From the NCBI GenBank assembly GCA_030272585.1, contig BSYQ01000007.1, forward strand, positions 4,902,001-4,966,000: a stretch of 64,000 nucleotides of DNA, written 5' to 3'. Position numbers and translations under genes: made by a program. This stretch comes from Bryopsis sp. KO-2023 (taxonomy: Eukaryota; Chlorophyta; Ulvophyceae; Bryopsidales; Bryopsidaceae). How positions within the stretch are numbered: the stretch's first letter is position 1; each line of letters begins with the position of its first letter. The notes below the pieces were generated by a model. That model saw nothing but the letters and a program-made list of their open reading frames with translations. It ran no database searches and had not been told where the DNA came from. Positions 1-9,928 of this stretch are shown here, piece by piece.

Positions 1-616
1 GTTCCAATTTCAAATTCTTCTGGATGAAGAGAATAATATTTTTAGAATTTTTTGTGATTTTTTTTTCCCTTGATGTATTGGTTGAATTCAGCGATGCACT
101 CGTTTCCAAAAAAAAATCCTACCACAAATGCCCCAGGTTGAGCAAAACAAAACAGGTGCAAACAGCGACAACTCATTCTCAGCACAGTCTCACCTCATCC
201 AATCGCGGTGCCTTCGCGTTGGAGTCCACCCCATTCGAAACCTCGTCGCGAAAAATATTCTCACGAGTCGCCGCGGCTTTCTGGTTTAACGACGACGCAC
301 GCAAGTTTTGAAGGCGTGTCAAGATCGGCGGGGAACCCACCAACACACCACCCGTTCGCTCACGTCCTTCGTCGAAGATAAATTCATCCACGCTGATGTC
401 TTGTTTCCAGTGGGAGGCGTTCGGTTCTAGAGGACGGAGCTTGATCTCTGAAGCATAAAAATCCCACATACGTCTAGCCAAATGCCCTCGAGGGAAAAAA
501 GGCGGCTGGTTGCCAGAAATTCCAAAGCGAATCGCCCGGAAAAACCTAACAACAATGTGTGACGCTTTATTGATATTGGTAATCGTCAGTGTGGGGTGAC
601 TGGATAACGCATCCAT
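1..616 (-). CDS. Unrecognised protein, 5' part only (gene runs off left edge)
   Basis: The first coding exon is 194-616 on the minus strand: 141 codons from an ATG at 616 to a GTGAGA donor at 193-188, phase 0. A second exon appears to start at 19 after a CTTCATCCAG acceptor and leaves the window. The protein starts MDALSSHPTLT and contains basic/aromatic stretches such as HIVVRFFRAIRFG and RRMWDFYASEIKLRP, then an acidic patch around DEFIFDEGRE. I see no signal peptide, transmembrane segment or known motif, and I do not recognise the family. A run of 16 C lies directly upstream (621-636), probably in the 5' UTR or promoter. Coding is supported by the long open frame ending at a clean donor and by codon-like composition. 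An upstream 5' exon cannot be excluded. Confidence 0.6.
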
Positions 617-881
617 GCATCCCCCCCCCCCCCCCCAAAGGAGAGTTTTTGATGAGCGAATTGCCTATGGTAGGTTTCCTCTCCTTTCTGGTCCTGACCA
701 GAAAGACAAGGGCAACGGATCAAGAGTAGTCCAAATTTTGGTGCTTTACTTTTCCACTTTTGTTTTACCCAAGGGGTTTATCAGGCATGGTCAGGCATGA
801 TCAAGTGTCTTCCGATAACGAATCGTATGCAAATTGCTGCTGGTGCATATAATGGGTTGAAAATGTGTCTGATCACTCTTA

Positions 882-2498
882 TTAAAACCGGGGGAAGGGC
901 CCCATTCGGAAACTCAACAACATCACCACCTCAACAGCTACAACAAAATACATAACTCCGATGTAACAGCTATCGGAAGCGTTTTCACCTACAACCATTG
1001 CCAAACGTGAGGGCAGGCAACTTTTTGCAAAGGCCTCGCGACGTTGGACCTCTAATAAATACACCACCAACATGGGAAGCAGGAGTCCCATTATTAGAAT
1101 TATTGCGAGGGTGACCTCGGGGCAGCCCGGCACCCCTCCCGGTGGAGGAATCAACGTGATAAAGACAGGAATGTAGCTCAGCACACTGCCGAGGGCCCCG
1201 AATCCTTCAGCATAGTCTACCTCGCTGGACTTGCATGCCGTGCAAAACATGGATGCCCATATGAACAACGCTGGGAGAGTCATGACCAGCACTAAACCCT
1301 GATTCTTGAAGAACAAACTCCAGTTGGTGGACATCATGAAAGCAAGGCTGGTTGGGGACTTGACCCAGATGCACCCCAGGATATAATACCACGCCCCTCC
1401 CACCGGGCTCTCCAGCATTAAAAAAGAAAGAAGCAAATCATGGATCGTCACCATGAATATCAAAATCGAACGGAGCCGTACGTACATTTCTTTCTTGTAC
1501 CAGGCAATGTAAGAAGTGATGGCTGGGAGTGCGGCAAAGTTGGAAAATATCCATGCCCTCCCCACCCATGAAAGACTATCCCAATGAATGAAGTTAAGCA
1601 TGAGTCCACCCCAAAACCCAATGAAATGCAACGTTCCTTCCTGTTGGAGACGACTTTGAATAGCCTCGCACCGGTACCTGAATTCATGACAGCGACACAA
1701 CTAACTGAGAAAATCTCGATCGTGGTCTATGCTCTTCGTGCACAGTCATCCCTGCGCAGAATTTTGATATTTCCCAAAAATATGATTACTGATATCCGCT
1801 AATTTCTCCTGTCAAAATTCAACAGGCTCCACAGTTTCTTCGTCTGGAAGAATTTATCCTTGCATTCACAAGCCCACCAAAACTTTATCCTTGAATAAGG
1901 TGACGCTTTCCAATTTGCTGCATGTAATACCGATCGATCAATCGATTGATTGGCGTGCCGACACCAAACATCCCTACCGACCAACTCGACAGGACGAGAT
2001 TTTCCAAAAAATTCTCCGGATACACTCTCACCTTCCTTCTAATACAGGGTCGTGGAAAGAAAGAGAATAACCCCATAGTGTCTCCCTATTGGCACCAGCG
2101 ACAAGTCCCGCTGGTCCTCCGTGTTCCATGCGCTCGGCATTCGCGCCAGTCACGGCTCTTTCCTTATTTTGTTGGTTGGCGCCTGTGGCTTGAGCAGAAG
2201 AGCCGCCTGTGCGCGGCATCTCTTCGTCCCTGGGAGCGCATCCACTGTCGTGCTGGGTTTGTGGTGCTTCTGAAAAATGACTCATGCCGCATGAGTCATG
2301 CTCCTTACATGGAGCGACCACGGAACGCGGACTGTCAAGTAACGCTCGTTCCACAGCAGTATCTAGAGTGGCAGTGGACAGCAGGAGGCATTTCTGTGGG
2401 CAGACATTAGAGAAGCGAAGGGCCTTGCTGGCGGTTCGGGAAGAGATCACTGGCGTTTTTGCTGGAGGTCTGATCCGCCCACAGGATTTCCACTCCAT
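882..2498 (-). CDS. Multi-pass membrane protein of unknown function, two exons
   Basis: Proposed exons on the minus strand are 2032-2498 and 882-1677. The first ends at a GTGAGA donor in phase 2. The second follows a GAATTCAG acceptor and supplies the missing base, so the frame reads straight through to a TGA at 882, giving about 420 residues. The N-terminal 150 residues are hydrophilic and rich in Ala, Gly, Gln and Asn. The second exon encodes about six hydrophobic segments (for example YIPVFITLIPPP and AIILIMGLLLPMLVVYLL) separated by short charged loops. I do not recognise the family; a receptor-like or transporter-like protein is possible. The start at 2498 is the first ATG after an in-frame stop on the inferred pre-insertion sequence, so an upstream exon cannot be excluded. 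An LTR retroelement sits 58 bp upstream of this start in the opposite orientation. The second exon is fairly sure; the first is inferred from frame and splice phase. Confidence 0.5.
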
Positions 2499-2555
2499 TT
2501 CATGGTAGCCCACGTTTATGCCTTGCACTGATGGATGGTTTTCTTGATTTATTAG

Positions 2556-2750
2556 TGTTGGGCTGGAGATTCCGATGGGCTGAAGAGAGACAGTCGTTTT
2601 GGGGAAATGTGGTACATTGGGACGTAAATGTAGCTGTTTAGTCATGGTTCAGGGACAGAGGAATCGGGAAGGATAAGGGGGTGTCTGTGAGAGGAAAAAG
2701 TGACTCTTGTAAAAAGTTTGGTAGCAACTTTGTGTCTCGAGGGTCTTACA
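2556..2750 (+). repeat. Left LTR, 195 bp
   Basis: It begins TGTTGGGCTGGAG and ends GGGTCTTACA, so it has the usual TG...CA ends. The same sequence recurs at 7823-8017 and, inverted, at 8361-8555. It is flanked on the left by TTAG, which recurs after the inverted copy. Confidence 0.93.
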
Positions 2751-5700
2751 TGGTTTCGGAGCCAAGTCGCCACTGGGCGACCGCTCTATTTGTGCTATGC
2801 ACACTTTTCTCTTTCGAACCAGCGAAAGCAATATGGCCGTTCGGATCTGGGACAACGTCGGCGGCCGCCGAAACAAAGGAACTTTTGGAAGCATACCGTG
2901 AACTCGCCAGAACGAACCTCCAGTATCGACAAAACGAAAAGGTCTGGCAGCAAGAGAAGATGACCTGGGAACGTGAGAGGCAGCGTCTCAAAAACGCGCT
3001 GAGGGCAGCCCAGGGTGGAAGCGGAGATCGTGCGTCAGAGGGGGTCGGCGGGGACACGAGTGGAACAACAGAGGTCGGAACTACTGTGACTGCGACTCCC
3101 AGCGACTTGACTGATACAATGGAGGAAGTTGAGGGAACCGATCATGAGGTGGAAGGCGACGGCGCTCAGGAAAACAACTCGGACGACGTCAGCGAAACCC
3201 CGACGGCGTCTGGACAGACCCAGGAGGTGTCCAGCGTCGGCGGGGGTGACTTTGGTGGAGGGATGGCGACGGGGACTTTGCTTGCGTTTGTGGCCGGAGT
3301 GGCGTGGACGTGTATCAGTCGGTGGATAGGTCGTAGCAGGCGAAGTGGAACTCGGAGTCGGGGCTCGGGGGTTCGAACCCAGTTGCCGGCTTTTGAGAAA
3401 TACGCTTCAACGTTGAAGTCGTGGAACAGTCGGATTCAAGAGCGGGTCATGAGGGACCTCGAGACTACGGTCGAGGACATCCCTGCCCGCATCAGGTTGT
3501 TATGGTCGATGTTCGATCAGGGGAGTGACTTTGGGAGTATAATGCTCGATTCGCTAAAAGCGAAGATCGACCATTATACGGGTTCGAAGCCCTTACCTCC
3601 TGACGGCGAGTCAGAAATCGGTGGACTACTCATCCACCTCGAGGACCTTTGGGATGAAATTCGTGCACTTTTAGACGATTTCGTGTTGGATGATTTTGAA
3701 CCCCACATCTTGGAGCGTCTAAAAAATCTACGCAAGGGGGGAGGTGAAAATTGGATTGAGTTTTTATCTCGATTCTATTTGACTTATCGACAAAAGAGTG
3801 AGGGAGTGGAGGAAGCTGCAGCGGTAAAGATCTTCCATGGCCGTCTACCCAGCCACCTCGTAGAAAAGATTCTCGAGGGAGTGAATGATCCGAGTGAGGT
3901 CACATTCGACACACTTCGGCTTTTTTTTAAGAAACGGGGGCAGATCGAATCGTACCAGGGAATGCTGACGCAGCCGGCGAATCCACCCACGACGACGTCG
4001 AAGGAGGGTAACCGACGTCCGCCACCCTCGCGTAAACCCCCACTACAGTGCAGTTACTGTGGCAAGGCGGGACACATCAGGGAGGAGTGCTACAAACGAC
4101 GTGCACACGACGCAAAAAGGAGTGGTTCCAGGACCGACCAGCGACCTGCGCAGGCGCATGCGATTGGCGCGAACAGGGAGGACTCTTTTGGGATCCCAGT
4201 CGCGACGGACTTTGAGCATCACTCGCTGGGGACGACGTCGACACAGGAGCCGTATTCGCTGCAGTGCGCAGCGATCATCGATACCGGGATAGGTAAAAAA
4301 CAGATGTTTGCTAGGGTTCGCATTAATGATCGAACAGAAAATGCGTTGATCGATCCCGGCAGCGAGATTAATCTCGTCCCAGTTTCTTACTGCAAGCGCT
4401 GGGGTTTGACGATATCGGAGTTGGTGGCGCCAATTGCGGTGCTCGGTTTCAACTCTGCGAAAGAGGATTTGCTGGGTTCGGTCGTCCTTCCGATTACACT
4501 GGGATCAGTTTCGAAAGACGTCACCTTCTATTTGGCAGACGCAAATAAACGTTTTATTCTTGGCTTGCCTGCTTTGAATGCGTTTGACGTCAGTGTCGAT
4601 TGTGGTGTCGGACAGCTCCGCCTGCCGGGGGGGAACTTCGTGAGATGCCATGCAGTCGAGGCGGAGGAGGCAGTGGGGCGCGCGACCGTTCGGTTTAAAA
4701 AGAGTGAGGGCACGGTGAGCAGAATGCGAGCCCGACATGGGCGTTGGGAAGTCCCCTTGGGAAAACCGCTGGTTTTAGGCCCTGGTGAAACTAAGTCGGC
4801 GATTCTGCCATTTACTGCCGAAGGATCAGGGATTATGGGTGTCATTCCCATTTGTCAGATTCCCAAAATCTTTGCATCTCCTAGTCTGGGATCGAAGGGG
4901 CAACTAAAAATCCAGTTTTTTAATTCTGGATCAGAGAGTAAAATGCTCTCACAGAAAATGACTCCAGTTGGAATTCTGGTTGATCCCAACTGTCGGATTG
5001 AATGGGATGTCGATGGTTTTGCTACAGAATCGTCACCCTTGCTTGAGAAGTTCAGCTCGTCAGAGGTGGTGAAGGAAGGATCAGTGGCACACAATCAGGC
5101 TGGGATTGGGGGAGCCACCTCCTCGGTTAACCGAGCGGAGTTTTCAGAGGGAAGCGAGAAATTCAACGAACATTTGGGGTTGAAAAAAAAGGAGATAAAA
5201 AACAGATTGGAAACGATTTCAGAGGACTTTTGTTGGCCTCAATCAGAGGGGACTGAGGTTGGGAAGGATGTAGAGGACAGAAATGGGTGTAACAAACACA
5301 TTCATTCAGTAGTGGATCGGTCGCCAGCTCAGTCTACAACAGCACACAAACTGAAGCGACCTTCAGCAAAAATGGCCTACTGGTTGGGACTTTTCCCGAC
5401 TTTATTTTCGATCGCAGAAAGTTTCGGAAACACCGATTACTTGAAATCGATTCAGGTCTGTCACAGGGAGATAGCGTGGAAGGTTGATGTGGATAAGATA
5501 CCACTAATGAATTCGGGAAAGGTCTACAACGTTGGGGATGTGAAAGAATCTGAGATGCGACGCTTTGTTGACGACCTGAGTGATGCCGGAGTCGTCGAGC
5601 CAATGCATCCATCAGAAAAGGGTTTTTTTAGCCCCGTTATGTTTCTTAGGAAGCCCGACGGTGTGCGCGTTCGAAAGGTAGTGGATTTCAGGTTGCTCAA

Positions 5701-7786
5701 TGCATACTCGGAGGTGTGGCGCACCCCATTTCGGGGAGTAATTCCGACTTTGCGACGAATCCCAAAAACATGGGATCGATTCACAATATTAGACCTAACA
5801 CACGGGTTCTATCACGTGCCGGTGTGCGAACGTTTACAGCCTCTTTTTGGCTTTGAAGTTCTTGGGAGAAGGTATAAATATCGGACTCTGCCTCAGGGTT
5901 GGTCCAGTTCGGCGGCGATGTTCCACTCGCGCATGGAATCCAGTCTCGCCGACACCCCAGGGATTCCCTACGTCGACGACATCATAGTCGGCGGAAATGG
6001 TCAAGAAGATCACGATACGAATTTGAAGGTAGTGCTGGCGAGACTGGAGTCGATGGGGATGCATCTGAATGCGGATAAAATTCAACTGTCAGAAAAAAAA
6101 GTGACTTTCCTCGGTTATGATGTTTCGAAAGGACGAATCGGGTTGGGATCGTACATCGAGAAACAGAAAAATCAGTTGCCTGAGGGAGTCAATATGCGAG
6201 AGATCCGAAAGATATTAGGGATTTTTAATGTCTGTAGGATCACTTGTCCCGGGCTGGCTGAGTTGGTACGACCGCTGCAAGAGATTATGAATCAGAAAAT
6301 TCCCACAGAGTTGGGAAAGCTTCAACAAATGGTGAAAGGAATTTGGGGGGAGATCATCAAAAGACAGGTGGATATTTGGCTGGACTCTGAGAAGGAAGAA
6401 TTGGAGTTGATGATCGATTGGAGCGAAACTGGTTATGGCTACGGTTTGTTTTCTGGTTCGTATAAAAACGGACACTTGATAGGATTAAATTCGATTTCCA
6501 GAAGTGGTCAGATGACGAGCAGTTTTTTGGGTGAATTACAAGGATTATCTTGGGCTCTCAAGAGTGTCAAGGAGTTGGCTGCGGGCAGGAAGATAACTGT
6601 CTGGACAGACAGCGAAAGCATTTTCAAAAGGTTGAACGGAGGGGTGAAACAGGGAGAGATTACTGATGTTCGAGTCAGTCGAATTCTGGGATGGATCTGG
6701 GAAAACTATCCTTCGAATAGGTTAGTTGTTAAGTTCATCCCAGGACAGTACAACGATTTGGCAGATGTCCTGTCGAGGTGGCAGAAACCGACTGCAGCGA
6801 AAGTTGCAGCAACACGACTGGGTGAAAGGAGGAAGGAAATCGTCGACCTCCATCGCGAAGGACACTGGGGGTCCAAGAAATTATTGGCTATCGCGAGGGA
6901 GCGTGGTCTCGATTTTAGTTTGGACGAATTGCAGGAAGAAGTGATGCGCTGCAGGGTCTGTAACCGTTTTGGACCCCCCAAATCGAAAAGCAGAATTGGA
7001 AGTTTTGAATTACCAGGATCAGTTGGGGAACACCTGAGCGTCGATTTTCTGGGACCGCTCAGGGGAGTTGATGATAAAAAAAAATATGTCTTTTGTGTTA
7101 TTGATCGACTGAGTCGCTTAGGGGGAGCCTGGGTTGTCGACAAGGCGAATACTGAGAATGTTCTTCAGGGTTTAGATGCATGGATTAAACGCCACGGCAT
7201 CGTGCCAAAGAAGATTTTGAGCGACGGCGCGACATACTTCATGTCACAGAGGATGTATGAATGGGGAAGAGAGAATGGAGTCGAGATCCAACACATTCCT
7301 GCGCACAGCCATCGCAGCAATGGACTCGTGGAGCGTTATAATCAGACGATCGTGAGTCGATTGCGACGGCTCTGGAATGAGCGAGGAGGTGAATGGGAAC
7401 GACATGTGGCTACCGCTGTGGATTGGATCAACTCGGCACCACACACAGCATTAGGACGGACACCGCTCGAAGTTTGGAGCGGGGACGAATCGGTTTTGAA
7501 GGATGTTCGAAATCGACTGACCAAGATCGACGAGAAGATTAACAGGAATCGTAAAGAATGGGCCCACCGATTTTATCGAGGTCAATATGTCTATGTCTGG
7601 GATGCTGTACGTGATGGTCGAATGGACCAGAAGCTGGAGAATCAATGGAAGGGTCCATATACACTGACCGAACAAATCTCTACTCACCTGTGGAGAGTGT
7701 CGGCTGTGAATGGACCAAAGGGGAAACAGCGAGGGAGAAAAGCACGAATGGTCATCCATACAGACCATTTGAAACCGTACTATTGA
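2750..7786 (+). CDS. Gag-Pol polyprotein of the Ty3/gypsy element
   Basis: A single open frame encodes gag and pol together, about 1,678 residues from the ATG at 2750. An in-frame ATG at 2681 lies inside the LTR and would add 23 residues. In order, the parts are: a hydrophobic N-terminus (ATALFVLCTLF) and a second hydrophobic stretch (LLAFVAGVAWTC), both unusual for gag; a capsid-like helical region; a CCHC zinc knuckle (CSYCGKAGHIREEC, 4048-4089); an aspartic protease (ALIDPGSEINLVP, near 4345); reverse transcriptase with YVDD (near 5970); RNase H (WTDSES, near 6604); integrase with an HHCC-type zinc region (6840-6960) and a DDE core ending near NGLVERYNQ (7320). No frameshift separates gag from pol. 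The element looks whole. Confidence 0.92.
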   Translation: MVSEPSRHWATALFVLCTLFSFEPAKAIWPFGSGTTSAAAETKELLEAYRELARTNLQYRQNEKVWQQEKMTWERERQRLKNALRAAQGGSGDRASEGVGGDTSGTTEVGTTVTATPSDLTDTMEEVEGTDHEVEGDGAQENNSDDVSETPTASGQTQEVSSVGGGDFGGGMATGTLLAFVAGVAWTCISRWIGRSRRSGTRSRGSGVRTQLPAFEKYASTLKSWNSRIQERVMRDLETTVEDIPARIRLLWSMFDQGSDFGSIMLDSLKAKIDHYTGSKPLPPDGESEIGGLLIHLEDLWDEIRALLDDFVLDDFEPHILERLKNLRKGGGENWIEFLSRFYLTYRQKSEGVEEAAAVKIFHGRLPSHLVEKILEGVNDPSEVTFDTLRLFFKKRGQIESYQGMLTQPANPPTTTSKEGNRRPPPSRKPPLQCSYCGKAGHIREECYKRRAHDAKRSGSRTDQRPAQAHAIGANREDSFGIPVATDFEHHSLGTTSTQEPYSLQCAAIIDTGIGKKQMFARVRINDRTENALIDPGSEINLVPVSYCKRWGLTISELVAPIAVLGFNSAKEDLLGSVVLPITLGSVSKDVTFYLADANKRFILGLPALNAFDVSVDCGVGQLRLPGGNFVRCHAVEAEEAVGRATVRFKKSEGTVSRMRARHGRWEVPLGKPLVLGPGETKSAILPFTAEGSGIMGVIPICQIPKIFASPSLGSKGQLKIQFFNSGSESKMLSQKMTPVGILVDPNCRIEWDVDGFATESSPLLEKFSSSEVVKEGSVAHNQAGIGGATSSVNRAEFSEGSEKFNEHLGLKKKEIKNRLETISEDFCWPQSEGTEVGKDVEDRNGCNKHIHSVVDRSPAQSTTAHKLKRPSAKMAYWLGLFPTLFSIAESFGNTDYLKSIQVCHREIAWKVDVDKIPLMNSGKVYNVGDVKESEMRRFVDDLSDAGVVEPMHPSEKGFFSPVMFLRKPDGVRVRKVVDFRLLNAYSEVWRTPFRGVIPTLRRIPKTWDRFTILDLTHGFYHVPVCERLQPLFGFEVLGRRYKYRTLPQGWSSSAAMFHSRMESSLADTPGIPYVDDIIVGGNGQEDHDTNLKVVLARLESMGMHLNADKIQLSEKKVTFLGYDVSKGRIGLGSYIEKQKNQLPEGVNMREIRKILGIFNVCRITCPGLAELVRPLQEIMNQKIPTELGKLQQMVKGIWGEIIKRQVDIWLDSEKEELELMIDWSETGYGYGLFSGSYKNGHLIGLNSISRSGQMTSSFLGELQGLSWALKSVKELAAGRKITVWTDSESIFKRLNGGVKQGEITDVRVSRILGWIWENYPSNRLVVKFIPGQYNDLADVLSRWQKPTAAKVAATRLGERRKEIVDLHREGHWGSKKLLAIARERGLDFSLDELQEEVMRCRVCNRFGPPKSKSRIGSFELPGSVGEHLSVDFLGPLRGVDDKKKYVFCVIDRLSRLGGAWVVDKANTENVLQGLDAWIKRHGIVPKKILSDGATYFMSQRMYEWGRENGVEIQHIPAHSHRSNGLVERYNQTIVSRLRRLWNERGGEWERHVATAVDWINSAPHTALGRTPLEVWSGDESVLKDVRNRLTKIDEKINRNRKEWAHRFYRGQYVYVWDAVRDGRMDQKLENQWKGPYTLTEQISTHLWRVSAVNGPKGKQRGRKARMVIHTDHLKPYY
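2751..2764 (+). other. Primer-binding-site-like sequence
   Basis: TGGTTTCGGAGCC follows the left LTR directly. The leading TGG matches the CCA end of a tRNA, and the rest resembles the 3' end of an initiator methionine tRNA, a common primer for this group. It overlaps the first gag codons, because the ATG at 2750 spans the LTR boundary. The primer tRNA assignment is an inference. Confidence 0.6.
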
Positions 7787-7822
7787 AGGGGTCAGTAAGA
7801 GGAGACAGAACGCAGCGAAGCG

Positions 7823-8017
7823 TGTTGGGCTGGAGATTCCGATGGGCTGAAGAGAGACAGTCGTTTTGGGGAAATGTGGTACATTGGGACGTAAATGTAG
7901 CTGTTTAGTCATGGTTTTGGGACAGAGGAATCGGGAAGGATAAGGGGGTGTCTGTGAGAGGAAAAAGTGACTCTTGTAAAAAGTTTGGTAGCAACTTTGT
8001 GTCTCGAGGGTCTTACA
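7823..8017 (+). repeat. Right forward LTR, 195 bp
   Basis: It has the same length and ends as the left LTR and differs at only a few positions. A moderately purine-rich stretch (7785-7822) precedes it and could hold the polypurine tract. It is not followed by the TTAG repeat expected of a normal right end; a foreign segment starting CCGTGCAATTAATC follows instead. Confidence 0.92.
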
Positions 8018-8091
8018 CCGTGCAATTAATCTAACGATGGAGTTTTGGGGACCAATTTTTGATTGCATCTCGTTTTTTTTTTCCAAATCCA

Positions 8092-8124
<33 letters not shown>

Positions 8125-8243
8125 CGCTTTCTTTCCGCCTGTGGAGTTTTGCTGTGTGGGTTTTGTACCATCGCATGGGGTGTTCTTTTTAATGAATTTT
8201 GGAAAATTTCACTCGCTTAACTGGGTGGGGAAATTTTTGCTGT

Positions 8244-8286
<43 letters not shown>

Positions 8287-8360
8287 TGGATTTGGAAAAA
8301 AAAAACGAGATGCAATCAAAAATTGGTCCCCAAAACTCCATCGTTAGATTAATTGCACGG

Positions 8361-8555
8361 TGTAAGACCCTCGAGACACAAAGTTGCTACCAAACTTTTT
8401 ACAAGAGTCACTTTTTCCTCTCACAGACACCCCCTTATCCTTCCCGATTCCTCTGTCCCTGAACCATGACTAAACAGCTACATTTACGTCCCAATGTACC
8501 ACATTTCCCCAAAACGACTGTCTCTCTTCAGCCCATCGGAATCTCCAGCCCAACA
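8361..8555 (-). repeat. Third LTR copy, inverted
   Basis: This is the reverse complement of the LTR (TGTAAGACCC...CCAGCCCAACA). It is followed directly by TTAG, the same four bases that precede the left LTR. It resembles the left LTR slightly more than the right forward LTR. Confidence 0.92.
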
Positions 8556-8559
8556 TTAG

Positions 8560-9060
8560 TTATTTGGGGACCTTTTCTCTTCGAGGCAGCTGATTCTGAT
8601 TAGGAAGTCAGTATTTTTTGTCAAGTATTTTTTTTCTTGTTCCCCTCCGTTTTGAAAAGAAGCTCCTGCTTCGAAGGGGAGTAGGAAGATATGTGGGGGG
8701 GAAAACAAGAGAATCGGAAAAGCCGAATGCGAATGATCTGGGGGTTATGCCACACCCGCGACCGAAATTCTTGGGCATTCGTCACAACGAATTTCACCCA
8801 ATCCACCTGAGAGATGTTCCACCTGAGCCAGGGCATGAAATGATCAATCCGGCCAGGAGAACAAGTAAGGGTGGTGCTTTTTCTCCTACTCACCACCAGT
8901 TAGCGTTCATTCCTGCAAACTCGATACACGAAACATCCAAAAGTGATCCCATTACACTTCCTCACCTTTTGTTTCACACCAGTCATACAGTTGGTCTGAA
9001 ATAAGCACCAACATTCAACACCTATGTCCCCATCCTACACAGAGATATCACCTCCAATTA
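8560..9060. other. Intergenic, no supported gene
   Basis: This segment lies between the retroelement and the hAT-like element. Open frames of about 90-128 codons occur on both strands (8618-9004 plus, 8621-8896 minus), but neither has a recognisable motif or a clear splice chain. The minus frame could be an upstream exon of the membrane gene at 882-2498, separated from it by the insertion. That is speculation. Confidence 0.4.
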
Positions 9061-9068
9061 CTCATGAC

Positions 9069-9407
9069 CAGGCCACTTTATTTCGGGCATTTTACGATTT
9101 TTTGGGCACATGCGCCCGAAATAAGGTTTGCGGCCGTGCCCAAAATTCACTTCAATTTTTTTGGAGATGTACTCTAATAATATGATTAACACTGTCACAT
9201 CTGAGTTGGATATGGCCATCTCAGGACAGATTTTCACTTCAGGATTTTTTGTGTGTGTGCATTCGTTGTTAGTACCTTATATAAGGTAATTCTTGCCTTG
9301 AACTAATTTTTTTTGGAAAAAAATGTAAGAAATTGTGCTCGAAAAACTAAAGCACCGCGAACGACTCGTCGGCTCATCGGATGAGCCCACGCAGAAATTT
9401 CACCAAT

Positions 9408-9441
<34 letters not shown>

Positions 9442-9928
9442 GAATATGATTATATGCGTAGAATGCGTAGAATTCCCAACGAAAGCAAAGAAGCTCCCTA
9501 TTGTGGTGTGAAATTACCATGGGGAGGATCCACAATGTTTTGGCGAGTTTGAAGACTTGGGGTTGTAGTCCGACACAAGGGGCGGGATGAGTTCAGGCTT
9601 GCTTTCAGATTTTTTGTGTCGACAACAGTTGCTGATTTGTTTTGAACACATTTTTTTGTGCATTATTTGTGCATTGCTTTGCTTCTGCGAATGCCTAATT
9701 TTTTCCCTGGACTAACTTTTGCAATCTGATTGGATGGCAAAAATCAGTCCATGCAGAAAATAAACCCAAGCAATACTTAATACGCACAAAAAATTACACT
9801 AGATACAATGTATGTTGTGCTGAGCTAATCCTATTGACGTAATTTGAGAAGGAAAAAGATTACCCAAAATAAGCCCAAAATAAGCTATTTTTGGTGTTTC
9901 GGGCGTGTGCCCGAAATAAAGTGGCCTG
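9069..9928. mobile_element. Non-autonomous hAT-like DNA transposon (MITE), 860 bp
   Basis: The left end is CAGGCCACTTTATTTCGGG and the right end is its exact reverse complement, giving terminal inverted repeats of about 20 bp. An 8-bp direct repeat, CTCATGAC, flanks the element at 9061-9068 and 9929-9936. Eight-bp target duplications and ends starting CAG are typical of the hAT superfamily. Extra CCCGAAAT-type motifs lie just inside both ends (near 9112 and 9898), as subterminal repeats do in this group. The interior is AT-rich, holds a (CA)16 microsatellite and has no transposase-sized frame, so it would need a transposase from elsewhere. Both ends look intact, suggesting a fairly recent insertion. 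Confidence 0.88.
9409..9440. repeat. (CA)16 microsatellite
   Basis: A perfect CA dinucleotide run inside the hAT-like element, likely length-polymorphic. Confidence 0.95.

Larger units (their letters stand above)
7823..8555. repeat. Large imperfect palindrome: LTR plus flank, inverted
   Basis: The left arm (7823 to about 8124) is the forward LTR plus about 107 bp ending in a T run. The right arm (about 8246-8555) is the same sequence inverted. Matching landmarks are CCGTGCAATTAATCTAACG at 8018 and its complement ending at 8360, and runs of ten T (8073-8082) and ten A at equivalent places. A unique loop of about 120 bp (8125-8245) separates the arms. Only the homopolymer lengths clearly differ. 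Confidence 0.9.
2552..8559 (+). mobile_element. Ty3/gypsy LTR retrotransposon with an extra inverted LTR
   Basis: The order is: 4-bp repeat TTAG (2552-2555), forward LTR (2556-2750), primer-binding-like site, one long gag-pol frame, forward LTR (7823-8017), a non-LTR segment with poly(T)/poly(A), inverted LTR (8361-8555), TTAG (8556-8559). Pol domain order (protease, reverse transcriptase, RNase H, integrase) places it in Ty3/gypsy (Metaviridae). The outermost LTRs are inverted to each other and carry the TTAG repeat, so the whole 6-kb block looks like one insertion rather than an element plus a neighbouring solo LTR. The three LTRs have equal length (195 bp) and are almost identical, so the insertion is young. 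The coding region looks whole. It lies in opposite orientation to the membrane protein gene at 882-2498. Confidence 0.9.

Noticed and set aside
2028-2645. Continuous 205-codon minus-strand frame running from the left LTR into host DNA
   Set aside because: Its first 30 codons are LTR sequence. Only the host part (2032-2498) is kept, as the first exon of the membrane gene.
7451-8462. Long frames across the palindrome and poly(A)/poly(T) tracts
   Set aside because: They read through LTR sequence and homopolymers; no independent coding signal.
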